Shown here: positions 1 to 6,587 of the stretch, piece by piece
Layout of the letters: each line of letters opens with the position of its first letter
Numbering within the stretch: position 1 is the first letter of the stretch
Assembly (NCBI GenBank): GCA_900544985.1
Contig: UQXK01000041.1
Location: 1-14,612, forward strand
Length of the DNA: 14,612 nucleotides
Reading direction: 5' to 3'
Source: an uncultured Eubacteriales bacterium
GTDB lineage: Bacteria > Bacillota > Clostridia > Oscillospirales > CAG-272
Position numbers and translations under genes: made by a program
The notes under the pieces: model-generated
The model's database searches: none
The model's input: only the letters and a program-made list of their open reading frames with translations
What the model was told of the DNA's origin: nothing

Positions 1-286
1 CGCTTTCGTATTCGCAAGTTATACTGCAAGCCGTTTTGGCATAACGGTGGAATATAGACACTTCCGCGCATATTCTGCTGTCGACGGAAATAAGGTCGTG
101 CTTTTTTCCTTCCGCAGCGCCGTGAACATAAAAAACGATTTTCCCATCGGAAGACTCAAATCCGTAGGATAGCGGCACGACATAGGGGAATTCTTCTCCG
201 AAGATTCCCAGATGCAGCGTGTCCGCTCTTTTCAGTATATCCAAAATTTCGTTAAAATCCGTAACTTCTCTGTCGTTTCGTCTCAT
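1..286 (-). CDS. NimA-like pyridoxamine 5'-phosphate oxidase-fold flavoprotein (5' part, runs off the window)
   Basis: I translated this frame by hand from the ATG at 286 (minus strand) and it stays open to the window edge, giving 95 codons. The N-terminus begins MRRNDREVTD. It continues with an ILKRAD-type helix, then PYVVPLSYGF (about residues 34-43), then VFYVHGAAEGKK (51-62). This order is typical of the small NimA/PPOX-fold flavin proteins of about 150-160 residues, sometimes annotated as 5-nitroimidazole reductases. The family binds FMN as a dimer in the cytosol; the natural substrate here is unknown. GGAGG lies 5 nt before the start. The gene is divergent from the ECF operon and has its own promoter at 318-346. 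The 3' third is outside the window. Confidence 0.85.
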   Translation of the reverse strand, partial: MRRNDREVTDFNEILDILKRADTLHLGIFGEEFPYVVPLSYGFESSDGKIVFYVHGAAEGKKHDLISVDSRICAEVSIFHRYAKTACSITCEYES

Positions 287-317
287 AAATTCCTCCGAAA
301 TAAACCTGATATAAAAA

Positions 318-346
318 AGTATATATCACAAATATAAATCCGTCAA
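318..346 (-). promoter_or_regulatory. Promoter of the NimA-like gene
   Basis: On the minus strand, TTGACG (346-341) and TATACT (323-318) are separated by exactly 17 bp, close to the sigma-A consensus. Transcription would start near 311, about 25 nt before the ATG. The -35 box sits in a TGTTGAC word that also occurs at the -35 boxes of the marR and acyl-CoA ligase promoters later in the window. TTGAC is part of the consensus, so this may be chance. Confidence 0.75.
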
Positions 347-380
347 CAAAATTCTCCGTCCTTTTCAATATGACATAATA

Positions 381-396
381 TATCAACGCGTTGACA
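381..396. promoter_or_regulatory. Palindrome over the ECF operon -35 box (candidate operator)
   Basis: TATCAACGCGTTGACA is a 16-bp inverted repeat whose central 12 bp, TCAACGCGTTGA (383-394), are perfectly palindromic. The right arm contains the -35 hexamer. A protein bound here would exclude RNA polymerase from the ECF promoter. The half-site differs from the TGTTGAC-GTCAACA sites near the MarR gene, so a shared regulator cannot be assumed. Confidence 0.5.
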
Positions 397-419
397 AAAG
401 GTGGCGTATATAATATAAT
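391..419 (+). promoter_or_regulatory. Consensus promoter of the DUF4430-ECF operon
   Basis: TTGACA (391-396), a 17-bp spacer and TATAAT (414-419) give a perfect sigma-A promoter. The predicted start is near 426, leaving only about 20 nt of leader before the ATG at 446. That is too short for a cobalamin or other vitamin riboswitch. Control, if any, must act at the promoter, and a palindrome overlaps the -35 box. Confidence 0.85.
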
Positions 420-445
420 TTTTTAAGAAGAAAGGACGTAAGATA

Positions 446-967
446 ATGAAAAAGGATATAATAATTTCTCTTATTTTGGTCATTGCGATATCCATATTCG
501 TGATGAATACGGATTTCAAATCTGTCGATGATTATTATACAGAGCACGCCGCGGACATTACCGACGGATGCGAAACGGTCTTTATCTCCGTAAATTGCAA
601 AAGCGTCCTTTCAAACATGGACAAGCTCGACAAAAATCTTGTAAGCTTCATTCCCGATGACGGAATCATAATTCCGAAAACGGAATATGTCCTGCGTGAA
701 GGCGATACCGTTTTCGATATATTAAAAAGGGCAACGGCGATAAACAAAGTGCAAATGGAATACAGCGGCGGCAAAAACAGTTCTTATAAAAGTGTATACA
801 TAGAAGGAATCGGCTATTTATACGAATTTTCCTGCGGAGCATATTCCGGATGGTCATATAAAGTAAACGGAGAAGAACCGAAAAAAGGCTGTTCTTCGTA
901 CAAGCTATCCGACAAAGACGTTATAGAATGGATATACACAGTCGATTTCGAAGAGGTGTACGAATGA
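446..967 (+). CDS. DUF4430 domain protein, membrane-anchored, first gene of the ECF operon
   Basis: This 173-residue protein has a hydrophobic N-terminal segment (about residues 5-20) that would anchor or export it. No lipobox cysteine is visible there. The rest matches DUF4430: the ISVNCKSVLSNMDK segment (47-60), REGDTVFDIL (84-93), then YEFSCGAYSGWSYKVNG (126-142) and a terminal DVIEWIYTVD strand (158-167). DUF4430 is related to the C-terminal beta domain of transcobalamin and intrinsic factor. In Clostridia such proteins often precede ECF transporter genes. I infer an extracytoplasmic ligand-binding or gating partner of the transporter; the ligand is not shown by sequence. AAAGGA lies 9 nt before the start. 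The stop overlaps the next start as ATGA (964-967), indicating translational coupling. Confidence 0.85.
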   Translation: MKKDIIISLILVIAISIFVMNTDFKSVDDYYTEHAADITDGCETVFISVNCKSVLSNMDKLDKNLVSFIPDDGIIIPKTEYVLREGDTVFDILKRATAINKVQMEYSGGKNSSYKSVYIEGIGYLYEFSCGAYSGWSYKVNGEEPKKGCSSYKLSDKDVIEWIYTVDFEEVYE

Positions 968-1860
968 GATCAAAAAATGACTCCTCCTTCGGAAATTTTC
1001 ATCCGATATCGCTTTTTGTCTACTACATATCGGTAATTGTGCTCACTATGTTTACAAAGAACCCGATAATGCTTGCTTTTGCGCTTTTCGGAAGCGCGCT
1101 CTTTATCATAATAACAAACGGAGCAAAAGATTTCTTCAAAAGTATGCGCTTTTATCTTCCGCTTTTTTTGATAATAACGGTGACAAATCCATTGTTCTCA
1201 CACAACGGAAAAACAATTCTTTTTTTCATGAACGACAATCCCGTAACGCTCGAAGCGATTCTTTACGGTGCCGATATGGCGCTTATGATCTGCGCAGTGA
1301 TGTTTATATGCAGATGTATGAATTTTGTAATGGAAAGCGATAAGCTACTCTGCGTTTTCGGAACATTTTCTCCTAAACTATCGATAGTTTTATCTATGTC
1401 TCTCCGATTTATTCCGCTCTTCAAAAGAAAATGGAAAGAAATAAAAGACGCGCAGTTTTCTCTCGGATACTTTTCCGAAAAAAGCTTTTACGGCAAAATC
1501 GTCTGTTATACAAGAGTATTTTCTTCCCTTGTCACATGGGCGCTTGAAAACGCGGTTATAACGGCAAAATCGATGAGAGCGCGCGGCTTCTCGCTCGGAG
1601 GGAGAAAGAACTTTTCCATGTTCTCGTTCAAAAAGCGGGATGCCGCCATGTTATCCGTGTGTATAATACTCGTTTTTGCTGTTGTATCGGGATATTTCAC
1701 CGACAGCGTTGATTTTTATTTCTACCCCGAAATCGCTATGTCGGATATAAGTATAATGTCTTATATCGCGTACGCGGCGTTCGGAATCATATCGTTTTTC
1801 CCCTTTATTTTTGAGGCAAAGGAGGCATTAAAATGGAAATACTCGATATCAAAAATCTGA
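964..1860 (+). CDS. ECF transporter T component (CbiQ/EcfT family transmembrane protein)
   Basis: A 298-residue integral membrane protein. It has clustered hydrophobic segments at about residues 16-50 and 61-78, near 95-118, and a C-terminal pair near 217-235 and 255-285. The cytoplasmic region carries the coupling motif MRARGF (204-209), the A-R-G signature by which EcfT proteins contact the two ATPases. A second coupling region, SLRFIPLFKRKW, lies at 146-157. I chose the ATG at 964 over the in-frame ATG at 928. GAGGTG (953-958) is 5 nt upstream of 964, the residues between 928 and 964 look unlike the family, and 964 gives the ATGA overlap with the DUF4430 gene. The gene overlaps the ATPase gene by 28 nt. 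It is the scaffold of the transporter. Confidence 0.9.
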   Translation: MRSKNDSSFGNFHPISLFVYYISVIVLTMFTKNPIMLAFALFGSALFIIITNGAKDFFKSMRFYLPLFLIITVTNPLFSHNGKTILFFMNDNPVTLEAILYGADMALMICAVMFICRCMNFVMESDKLLCVFGTFSPKLSIVLSMSLRFIPLFKRKWKEIKDAQFSLGYFSEKSFYGKIVCYTRVFSSLVTWALENAVITAKSMRARGFSLGGRKNFSMFSFKKRDAAMLSVCIILVFAVVSGYFTDSVDFYFYPEIAMSDISIMSYIAYAAFGIISFFPFIFEAKEALKWKYSISKI

Positions 1861-3491
1861 GCTTTACTTATCCCGAAGAGAAGAAATGCGCAATAGAAAA
1901 TATAAACTTAAAAGTAGCGCGCGGAGAGTTTATAGTCGTATGCGGTCACTCCGGCTGCGGAAAAACGACGCTTTTCAAACTTATAAAAAGCGAGATCGCG
2001 CCGCTCGGAAAAAAAGAAGGCAAAATACTCTTCTGCGGCACGGACATAGAAGAGCTCTCTGAAAAGGACAAAGCCGCAAAGATAGGATTTGTAAATCAAA
2101 ATCCGGAAGCTCAGATAGTCACCGACAGAGTATACCACGAGCTTTCCTTCGGGCTTGAAAATCTCGGAAAATCCTCCGATGAAATAAAGCTTCGAATCGC
2201 CGAAATGGCAAGCTACTTCGGAATATCGGACAGCTTCAATAAAAAAACAGCTCATCTTTCAGGAGGACAAAAACAGCTTGTAAGTCTCGCTTCCGTCATG
2301 GCAATGTCCCCCGAACTTCTTATACTCGACGAGCCGACCTCCCAGCTCGACCCGATAGCGGCGTCGGATTTCATAGCGACGCTTCAAAAAATAAACCGCG
2401 AGCTCGGAACGACGGTAATCATATCCGAGCACAGACTCGAAGAGCTTTTCCCTATTGCCGATAAGATCGCCGTCATGGAAAAAGGAAAACTTTTGATATT
2501 CGATACGCCGAAAAACGTATGCGAGAAAATTTCCGATGAAAATATCATGCTCTCTTTTCCCACCGCCACAAGGATATGGAATGCGCTCGGAAAGACAGGT
2601 GAATGTCCTCTCGACGTTCGCGGCGGACGTGAATTTCTCATGAAAAACTTTTCCCCGAAATCGGTTATAAGACAAGAAAGCACTGCAATGGAAAAAGAAA
2701 CGGTCCTGTCGATTCGCGACGTATTTTTCAGATACGACAAAAACGGAAAGGACATATTAAAAGGCGTAAATCTCGACGTTTCAAAAGGAGAGTTTTTCTG
2801 TCTTCTCGGCGGAAACGGCGCGGGAAAAACAACTCTTTTGAAGATACTTTCGGGAACGGAAAAGCCATATCGCGGAAAAATAAAAATTTTCGGCAAAAGT
2901 ATTGAAAAATACAGTCTGGAAGAACTCCATAGGAAAAACACGGCGCTCTTACCTCAAAATGTCGCGGACATATTCATAAAAAGCAAAATTAAAGATGATC
3001 TTTACGATATATGCGCGCGCTTTTACGGCGACAAAAAGAAAACCGAAGAAAAAATAGACGCTGTCTGCCAAAATCTCGGCATTGCGTCTCTTCTCGAAAA
3101 GCACCCATACGATATTTCCTGCGGAGAAATGCAGAAATGCGCGATAGCAAAGCTCCTTCTCACGGAACCGCGCATTTTATTCCTCGACGAACCGACAAAG
3201 GCGCTCGATTCAGCCGCAAAAAAAGATTTTTCCAAGATTATAAACAACTTAAAATCAAACGGCGTTACGATCGTTGCCGTGACACACGATGTTGAATTTG
3301 CCGCGGAAAACGCCGACCGTTGCGCGCTTTTCTTCGAAGGAGAGGTAATCTCGCCGTCAAAAACCGAAAAGTTCTTTTCCGCCAACGATTTCTACACAAC
3401 GGCGGCAAGCAGGATAGCGCGCGGAATATTCGACGGCGCCGTCACTGCAAAGGACATAATAGATGCGGGAAAGTGTGAAAAAATTGAATAA
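1833..3491 (+). CDS. ECF transporter ATPase, two ABC domains fused in one protein
   Basis: The 552-residue protein contains two complete ATP-binding cassettes. Domain 1 has Walker A GHSGCGKTT (38-46), Q-loop Q89, signature LSGGQ (142-146), Walker B LLILDEP (162-168) and switch histidine H200. Domain 2 has Walker A GGNGAGKTT (326-334), Q375, signature ISCGEMQ (428-434), Walker B ILFLDEP (448-454) and H485. It therefore replaces the separate EcfA1 and EcfA2 subunits and should power the T/S membrane complex from the cytosolic side. The second signature has Cys in place of the first Gly of LSGGQ, making the two ATP sites unequal. A GGAGG ribosome binding site at about 1820-1825 precedes the ATG. 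The gene overlaps its neighbours by 28 and 29 nt, as expected for a tightly coupled operon. Confidence 0.92.
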   Translation: MEILDIKNLSFTYPEEKKCAIENINLKVARGEFIVVCGHSGCGKTTLFKLIKSEIAPLGKKEGKILFCGTDIEELSEKDKAAKIGFVNQNPEAQIVTDRVYHELSFGLENLGKSSDEIKLRIAEMASYFGISDSFNKKTAHLSGGQKQLVSLASVMAMSPELLILDEPTSQLDPIAASDFIATLQKINRELGTTVIISEHRLEELFPIADKIAVMEKGKLLIFDTPKNVCEKISDENIMLSFPTATRIWNALGKTGECPLDVRGGREFLMKNFSPKSVIRQESTAMEKETVLSIRDVFFRYDKNGKDILKGVNLDVSKGEFFCLLGGNGAGKTTLLKILSGTEKPYRGKIKIFGKSIEKYSLEELHRKNTALLPQNVADIFIKSKIKDDLYDICARFYGDKKKTEEKIDAVCQNLGIASLLEKHPYDISCGEMQKCAIAKLLLTEPRILFLDEPTKALDSAAKKDFSKIINNLKSNGVTIVAVTHDVEFAAENADRCALFFEGEVISPSKTEKFFSANDFYTTAASRIARGIFDGAVTAKDIIDAGKCEKIE

Positions 3492-4164
3492 AAATAAAGC
3501 AATAAAATACATTATACTGCTTTTTCTCGTCCCGCTGACGGTGATTTCGGGGGCTTTTCTTCTCGAAGAAAAAAAGCAGATATGGATAGCCCTTTCCGTC
3601 GCTGTCATATCATGCATACCGTTTTTTATGACTTTCGAAAAAAAGCACGTGAGTGCGGAACGCCTTGTCGTCCTTGCGGTCATGGTGGCGCTTTCCGTTG
3701 CGGGAAGATTTGCATTTTCGTTTGTCCCGCATTTCAAGCCGATAACGGCGCTTGTAATAATAACGGGAATGTATCTCGGCGCGGAATCCGGATTTTTATG
3801 CGGCGCGCTTTCGGCGCTGATATCCAACTTCATTTTCGGTCAGGGACCGTGGACGCCGTTTCAGATGTTCTCATGGGGGCTTATCGGCTTTGCCGCGGCG
3901 CTTCTTTCGGGAGCGATGAAAAAAAACAAAATAATTCTTTCGGTCTACGGCGCACTTTCGGGAGTTGTATATTCCCTTATAATGGATGTAATGTCGGCAC
4001 TTGTTTTGGAAGAAGGATTTAATCTTGCCCGCTATCTCTCCTTTGTTATAACCTCCCTTCCCGTAAGCGCCGTCTACGCTGTTTCGAATATCATATTCCT
4101 GCTGTTGCTTGCAAGACCTATCGGAGAGAAAATGGACAGACTCAAAACAAAATACGGAATATAG
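3463..4164 (+). CDS. ECF transporter S component (substrate-binding membrane subunit)
   Basis: A 233-residue membrane protein with about six hydrophobic segments. The conserved core is ITALVIITGMYLGAESGF (94-111), followed by SNFIFGQGPWTPFQM (121-135) and WGLIGF (138-143). The GQGPWTPFQM motif marks one family of ECF S components seen beside DUF4430 genes in Clostridia. In ECF transporters this subunit binds the vitamin and topples in the membrane with the T subunit. I suspect a corrinoid or a related large ligand because of the DUF4430 partner, but specificity cannot be read from this sequence. AAAGGA (3449-3454) lies 8 nt before the chosen ATG. An in-frame GTG at 3475 after GGGAAAG is a possible alternative start. 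Confidence 0.88.
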   Translation: MRESVKKLNKNKAIKYIILLFLVPLTVISGAFLLEEKKQIWIALSVAVISCIPFFMTFEKKHVSAERLVVLAVMVALSVAGRFAFSFVPHFKPITALVIITGMYLGAESGFLCGALSALISNFIFGQGPWTPFQMFSWGLIGFAAALLSGAMKKNKIILSVYGALSGVVYSLIMDVMSALVLEEGFNLARYLSFVITSLPVSAVYAVSNIIFLLLLARPIGEKMDRLKTKYGI

Positions 4165-4225
4165 TAAATTACGTATTTTTACTGTAATTCAGATACAACC
4201 CAAAAATGATTTAACGGAGGTTTTT

Positions 4226-4516
4226 ATGAGCATTATTGTCAATATTTATTACGCAGGAAAGAATGGAAGCGCAAGAAAATTTGCAGAAGAGATGATTTCA
4301 AGAGGAATTGTAGATAAAATCCGTGCAGAAGAAGGAAACGAGAGATATGAATATTTCTGTCCGATAGACGACGCGGAGACCATACTTCTTATAGATTGTT
4401 GGAAAAGTCAAGAAGCGCTTGATTTTCACCACAAAACAGAAATGATGCAGGAAATATCAGAGTTGCGCAAGAAATATAAATTGAATATGAGAGTAGAAAA
4501 ATTCGAAAAATTATAA
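4226..4516 (+). CDS. Antibiotic biosynthesis monooxygenase (ABM) domain protein, YgiN-like
   Basis: This 96-residue protein has the dimeric alpha-beta barrel pattern of ABM proteins. It starts with a beta strand (MSIIVNIYYA), followed by a helix with FAEEMISRG. The central strand is TILLIDCWKSQEAL (52-65) with W59, then HHKTEMM (68-74), and a last strand (LNMRVEKFEKL). The Trp plus His arrangement is usual for YgiN-like quinol monooxygenases or heme-degrading relatives. The substrate is unknown. The start at 4226 is set by GGAGG at 4216-4220, 5 nt upstream; the longer frame from 4109 would overlap the ECF S gene and has no such site. It lies 61 nt after the ECF operon with no terminator between, so it may be the last gene of that transcript. 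By eye it is more AT-rich than its neighbours. Confidence 0.8.
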   Translation: MSIIVNIYYAGKNGSARKFAEEMISRGIVDKIRAEEGNERYEYFCPIDDAETILLIDCWKSQEALDFHHKTEMMQEISELRKKYKLNMRVEKFEKL

Positions 4517-4550
4517 ATTTCAATTTATCCTTACTTATCACAAAAAATAT

Positions 4551-4592
4551 AGCACACTATGCTTCGAAAACGAAGACAGTGTGCTGTTTTTT
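4551..4592. terminator. Rho-independent terminator after the ABM gene, probably bidirectional
   Basis: AGCACACT (4551-4558) pairs with AGTGTGCT (4578-4585). An inner CTTCG/CGAAG stem (4562-4566 with 4571-4575) closes an AAAA loop. GTTTTTT follows on the plus strand. An A-run at 4542-4547 would act as the U-tract on the minus strand, so it could stop transcription from both sides. Confidence 0.85.
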
Positions 4593-4818
4593 CGTACTCC
4601 CCACGAAAAACGCCGATTACGGGGATCTTTTATTTTTCGTCAACCGTCGTAACCTCCGTTTTAAGGTGCTTTTAAAAAGCCCTTAAAAATCCGCAAAACT
4701 TTTGCACCGAACACACCGATATATTTTTTGCGAAGCTTTTGAGATTCTAAAGGACTTTTCACGAAAAGTCCTTTGTGTCGGGGTCCCACGGCGGATAGCC
4801 CCAACATTCAATGCACAC
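4593..4818. repeat. Hairpin-rich intergenic stretch, possible dispersed repeat
   Basis: No convincing gene is present between the convergent operons. There are several inverted repeats. At 4659-4688, TTTTAAGG-T-GCTTTT pairs with AAAAGC-CCTTAAAA, 14 bp with one bulge. At 4694-4706 there is GCAAAACTTTTGC. At 4749-4774, AAAGGACTTTT pairs with AAAAGTCCTTT across a CACG loop, followed by a GGGG/CCCC-flanked segment at 4780-4802. From memory, the block from about 4727 onward has the same order of elements as an intergenic repeat common in gut Clostridia: a TTTTGCGAA start, a stem of A/T plus AGGAC, then a GGGGTCCC tract. I could not verify that by search. Confidence 0.4.
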
Positions 4819-4845
4819 AAAAAGCACGGCATTGCCGTGCTTTTT
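4819..4845 (-). terminator. Terminator of the two-component/ABC operon
   Basis: GCACGGC (4824-4830) and GCCGTGC (4834-4840) form a perfect stem with an ATT loop, flanked by AAAAA and TTTTT. It can act in either direction. On the minus strand the stem starts 3 nt after the histidine kinase stop codon (4846-4844), so it is the natural end of that operon. Confidence 0.88.
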
Positions 4846-5737
4846 ATTCCGGGAGAACAATTTTTATATAGAGTTTTCCGTCTTTATATTTTGCTGATAT
4901 TTCACCGCGCATCTGTTCTGTAAGTGTTTTTGCGATGGAAAGCCCAAGTCCAGTGGAATTTTTCGCCGTCTCGACAGTATAAAACCTGTCGAAAAGCTTT
5001 TCCACCTCGACAGCATCGAGCTTTGACGCGGTATTCGCAAAGACTATCTCTCCGTTTTCAAAAAGGCTTATTTCAAGATCTCCGTCGCTGTATTTCACGG
5101 CGTTGTTAAGAAGATTCGAAAACACTCTCGATAAAGCGTGAGAGTCTGTTTTTCTTATAACTTTTTCTTTTGTCAGGTTTATCACAGGAACTATATTGCG
5201 CGATATTAACACTTCATAGAAAGAGGCTATGCTCTCCTCCAAAATGTTCTTTACATCTGTATAAGATGTCGTTTTCCCGCCGTCCTCCGACATTATCACG
5301 GAATACCCGAAAAGCTCCTCCGTGAGCTTCACCATGAATTCCACACGCTTTTTTATTATATCGAGGTATTTCTCCGCTTCCTTTGTTTTTTCTTCCCGTT
5401 CGAGAAGCTCTATATATCCGCATATGGCAGTGAGCGGAGTTCTCAGGTCATGGGATATATTTGTAACGGAATTTTTCAGTTCGTTATTTCCGTTCATGTA
5501 ACATAGCTTCTCTTTTCTTAAAACGGCAAGCTCCCTGTTTAAAGTCCCTGCAAGGGAGCGGATACGCTTATCGTTGGAGGAAATATCGATAAGCGTATTC
5601 GTATCGGTTGTGAGTTTTTCAGATAAAGATTCCTCTATATCCTTCACGGCTCTCTTTAAAGAGACTATCTTTATTATCAGCGCCGCAATCAAAACAGATA
5701 AAAAAGCAATGATCAAAACCCACAACCACGTACCCAT
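4844..5737 (-). CDS. Sensor histidine kinase of the ABC exporter module
   Basis: A 297-residue kinase. One hydrophobic helix (about residues 5-27) anchors the N-terminus, with no periplasmic or extracellular sensor domain. A short coiled linker leads to the HisKA motif NISHDLRTPL (93-102) with phospho-acceptor H96. The ATPase part has the N box SNLLNNAVKY (207-216), F box LFDRFY (248-253) and G2 box TGLGLSIAK (262-270). Family knowledge: such minimal kinases beside ABC exporters often sense peptides through, or together with, the transporter. AAGGAG lies 6 nt before the start, and the gene begins 10 nt after the permease stop. It should phosphorylate the response regulator at 7612-8271. It is last in the operon, directly before a terminator. 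Confidence 0.92.
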   Translation of the reverse strand: MGTWLWVLIIAFLSVLIAALIIKIVSLKRAVKDIEESLSEKLTTDTNTLIDISSNDKRIRSLAGTLNRELAVLRKEKLCYMNGNNELKNSVTNISHDLRTPLTAICGYIELLEREEKTKEAEKYLDIIKKRVEFMVKLTEELFGYSVIMSEDGGKTTSYTDVKNILEESIASFYEVLISRNIVPVINLTKEKVIRKTDSHALSRVFSNLLNNAVKYSDGDLEISLFENGEIVFANTASKLDAVEVEKLFDRFYTVETAKNSTGLGLSIAKTLTEQMRGEISAKYKDGKLYIKIVLPE

Positions 5738-5747
5738 AAAGCGCTCC

Positions 5748-6587
5748 TTACTTCAAATTTTTCTTTTTGAATGCAAATATTCCGCAGAGTGTAGTGACAA
5801 CAGAGATAGAAAAAGAAGACAATACCATGCGTAACGGATTTGCGACTTTGAGAAGAAAGACCTGAAATCCCTGTCCGCAAGGCAGAAAATCAAGCAAAAA
5901 TTCGTATACTTTTCTCTTTACGCCGCCTACATACATCGGATTTGGAATAACGCTGCCGCCGGTCCCCGTCATAACGCCGTCTACAAATTCAATACTCGTA
6001 TAATCAGTTGCCATTTCGGGCTGTTGAAGCGCGCTGTAAAGGAAGAAAGACAAAAAGAAGATAACAAAAAACAATACAACGGAAATGACGACCGTCGAAG
6101 CTTTATTGACCGAAAGAATCGAAACAAGCGTAAACAGAGATGAAAACGCCGCCACCGTAAATACGGAAATAAGAAGCAGGAGAAGAACATTCTTTATTTC
6201 CATCTTAAAAAATCCCAAAGCGGGAACGGCGACAAGAGCCGCCACAAGCCAGGCGCACATAATAATAACAGTGGCGGAAAAGGTCACTATAAGGCGCGAA
6301 ATATAGATATCGACTCTTTTACTGCCCACGATTATTTTGTTTCTTATTGTGCCGTCGCTGTATTCCGTTCCGAAGAACATACTGCAAAAAAATGCGCATA
6401 TAGCGCCGATGAAAAGCGCAAACTGAAAATAATAGCTTTCAAGCGACGGACGTGTTTGAAGCTGCTTTGCGTTAAAAGAAGTGACAATCATGAACCAGAG
6501 AGCATAAACGCCAGTTCCGCCGAAAAGAATATAGAAAAATTTGTTTTTCCAAAGACGGGAAAAATCCGATGACAAAAGTTTAAGCAT
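5748..6587 (-). CDS. ABC-2 type permease, partner of the upstream ATPase
   Basis: A 279-residue membrane protein with about six hydrophobic segments, near residues 17-37, 52-72, 99-122, 133-158, 166-186 and 255-273. A large non-membrane loop lies at about 187-254. The motif FGTEYSDGTIRNKIIVGSKR (72-91) is the hallmark of ABC-2 exporters of the BcrB, LanE and NatB type, where it faces the ATPase. The start codon overlaps the end of the ATPase gene by 8 nt, and GGAGG lies 8 nt upstream. Together with the ATPase it forms an exporter, probably for peptide antibiotics or a membrane-active compound. There is only one permease gene, so the channel would be a homodimer, unlike LanFEG systems with two permeases. 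Confidence 0.88.
   Translation of the reverse strand: MLKLLSSDFSRLWKNKFFYILFGGTGVYALWFMIVTSFNAKQLQTRPSLESYYFQFALFIGAICAFFCSMFFGTEYSDGTIRNKIIVGSKRVDIYISRLIVTFSATVIIMCAWLVAALVAVPALGFFKMEIKNVLLLLLISVFTVAAFSSLFTLVSILSVNKASTVVISVVLFFVIFFLSFFLYSALQQPEMATDYTSIEFVDGVMTGTGGSVIPNPMYVGGVKRKVYEFLLDFLPCGQGFQVFLLKVANPLRMVLSSFSISVVTTLCGIFAFKKKNLK

Noticed and set aside
287..445. Cobalamin riboswitch before the ECF operon
   Set aside because: The promoter lies only about 25 nt from the start codon and no B12-box-like sequence is visible.
928..963. Earlier ATG for the ECF T component
   Set aside because: The extra 12 residues lie inside the DUF4430 gene and are not family-like; the ATG at 964 has GAGGTG at the right distance and the ATGA overlap.
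3011..3833. Several open frames on both strands within and after the ECF ATPase
   Set aside because: They are shadows of the ATPase and S component genes, with basic, low-complexity translations and no start signals.
4109..4225. N-terminal extension of the ABM protein
   Set aside because: It overlaps the ECF S gene, is not domain-like, and the ATG at 4226 has GGAGG 5 nt upstream.
4702..4923. Plus-strand open frame across the intergenic hairpins
   Set aside because: It runs through inverted repeats, a terminator and the end of the kinase gene, with no ribosome binding site or recognisable domain.
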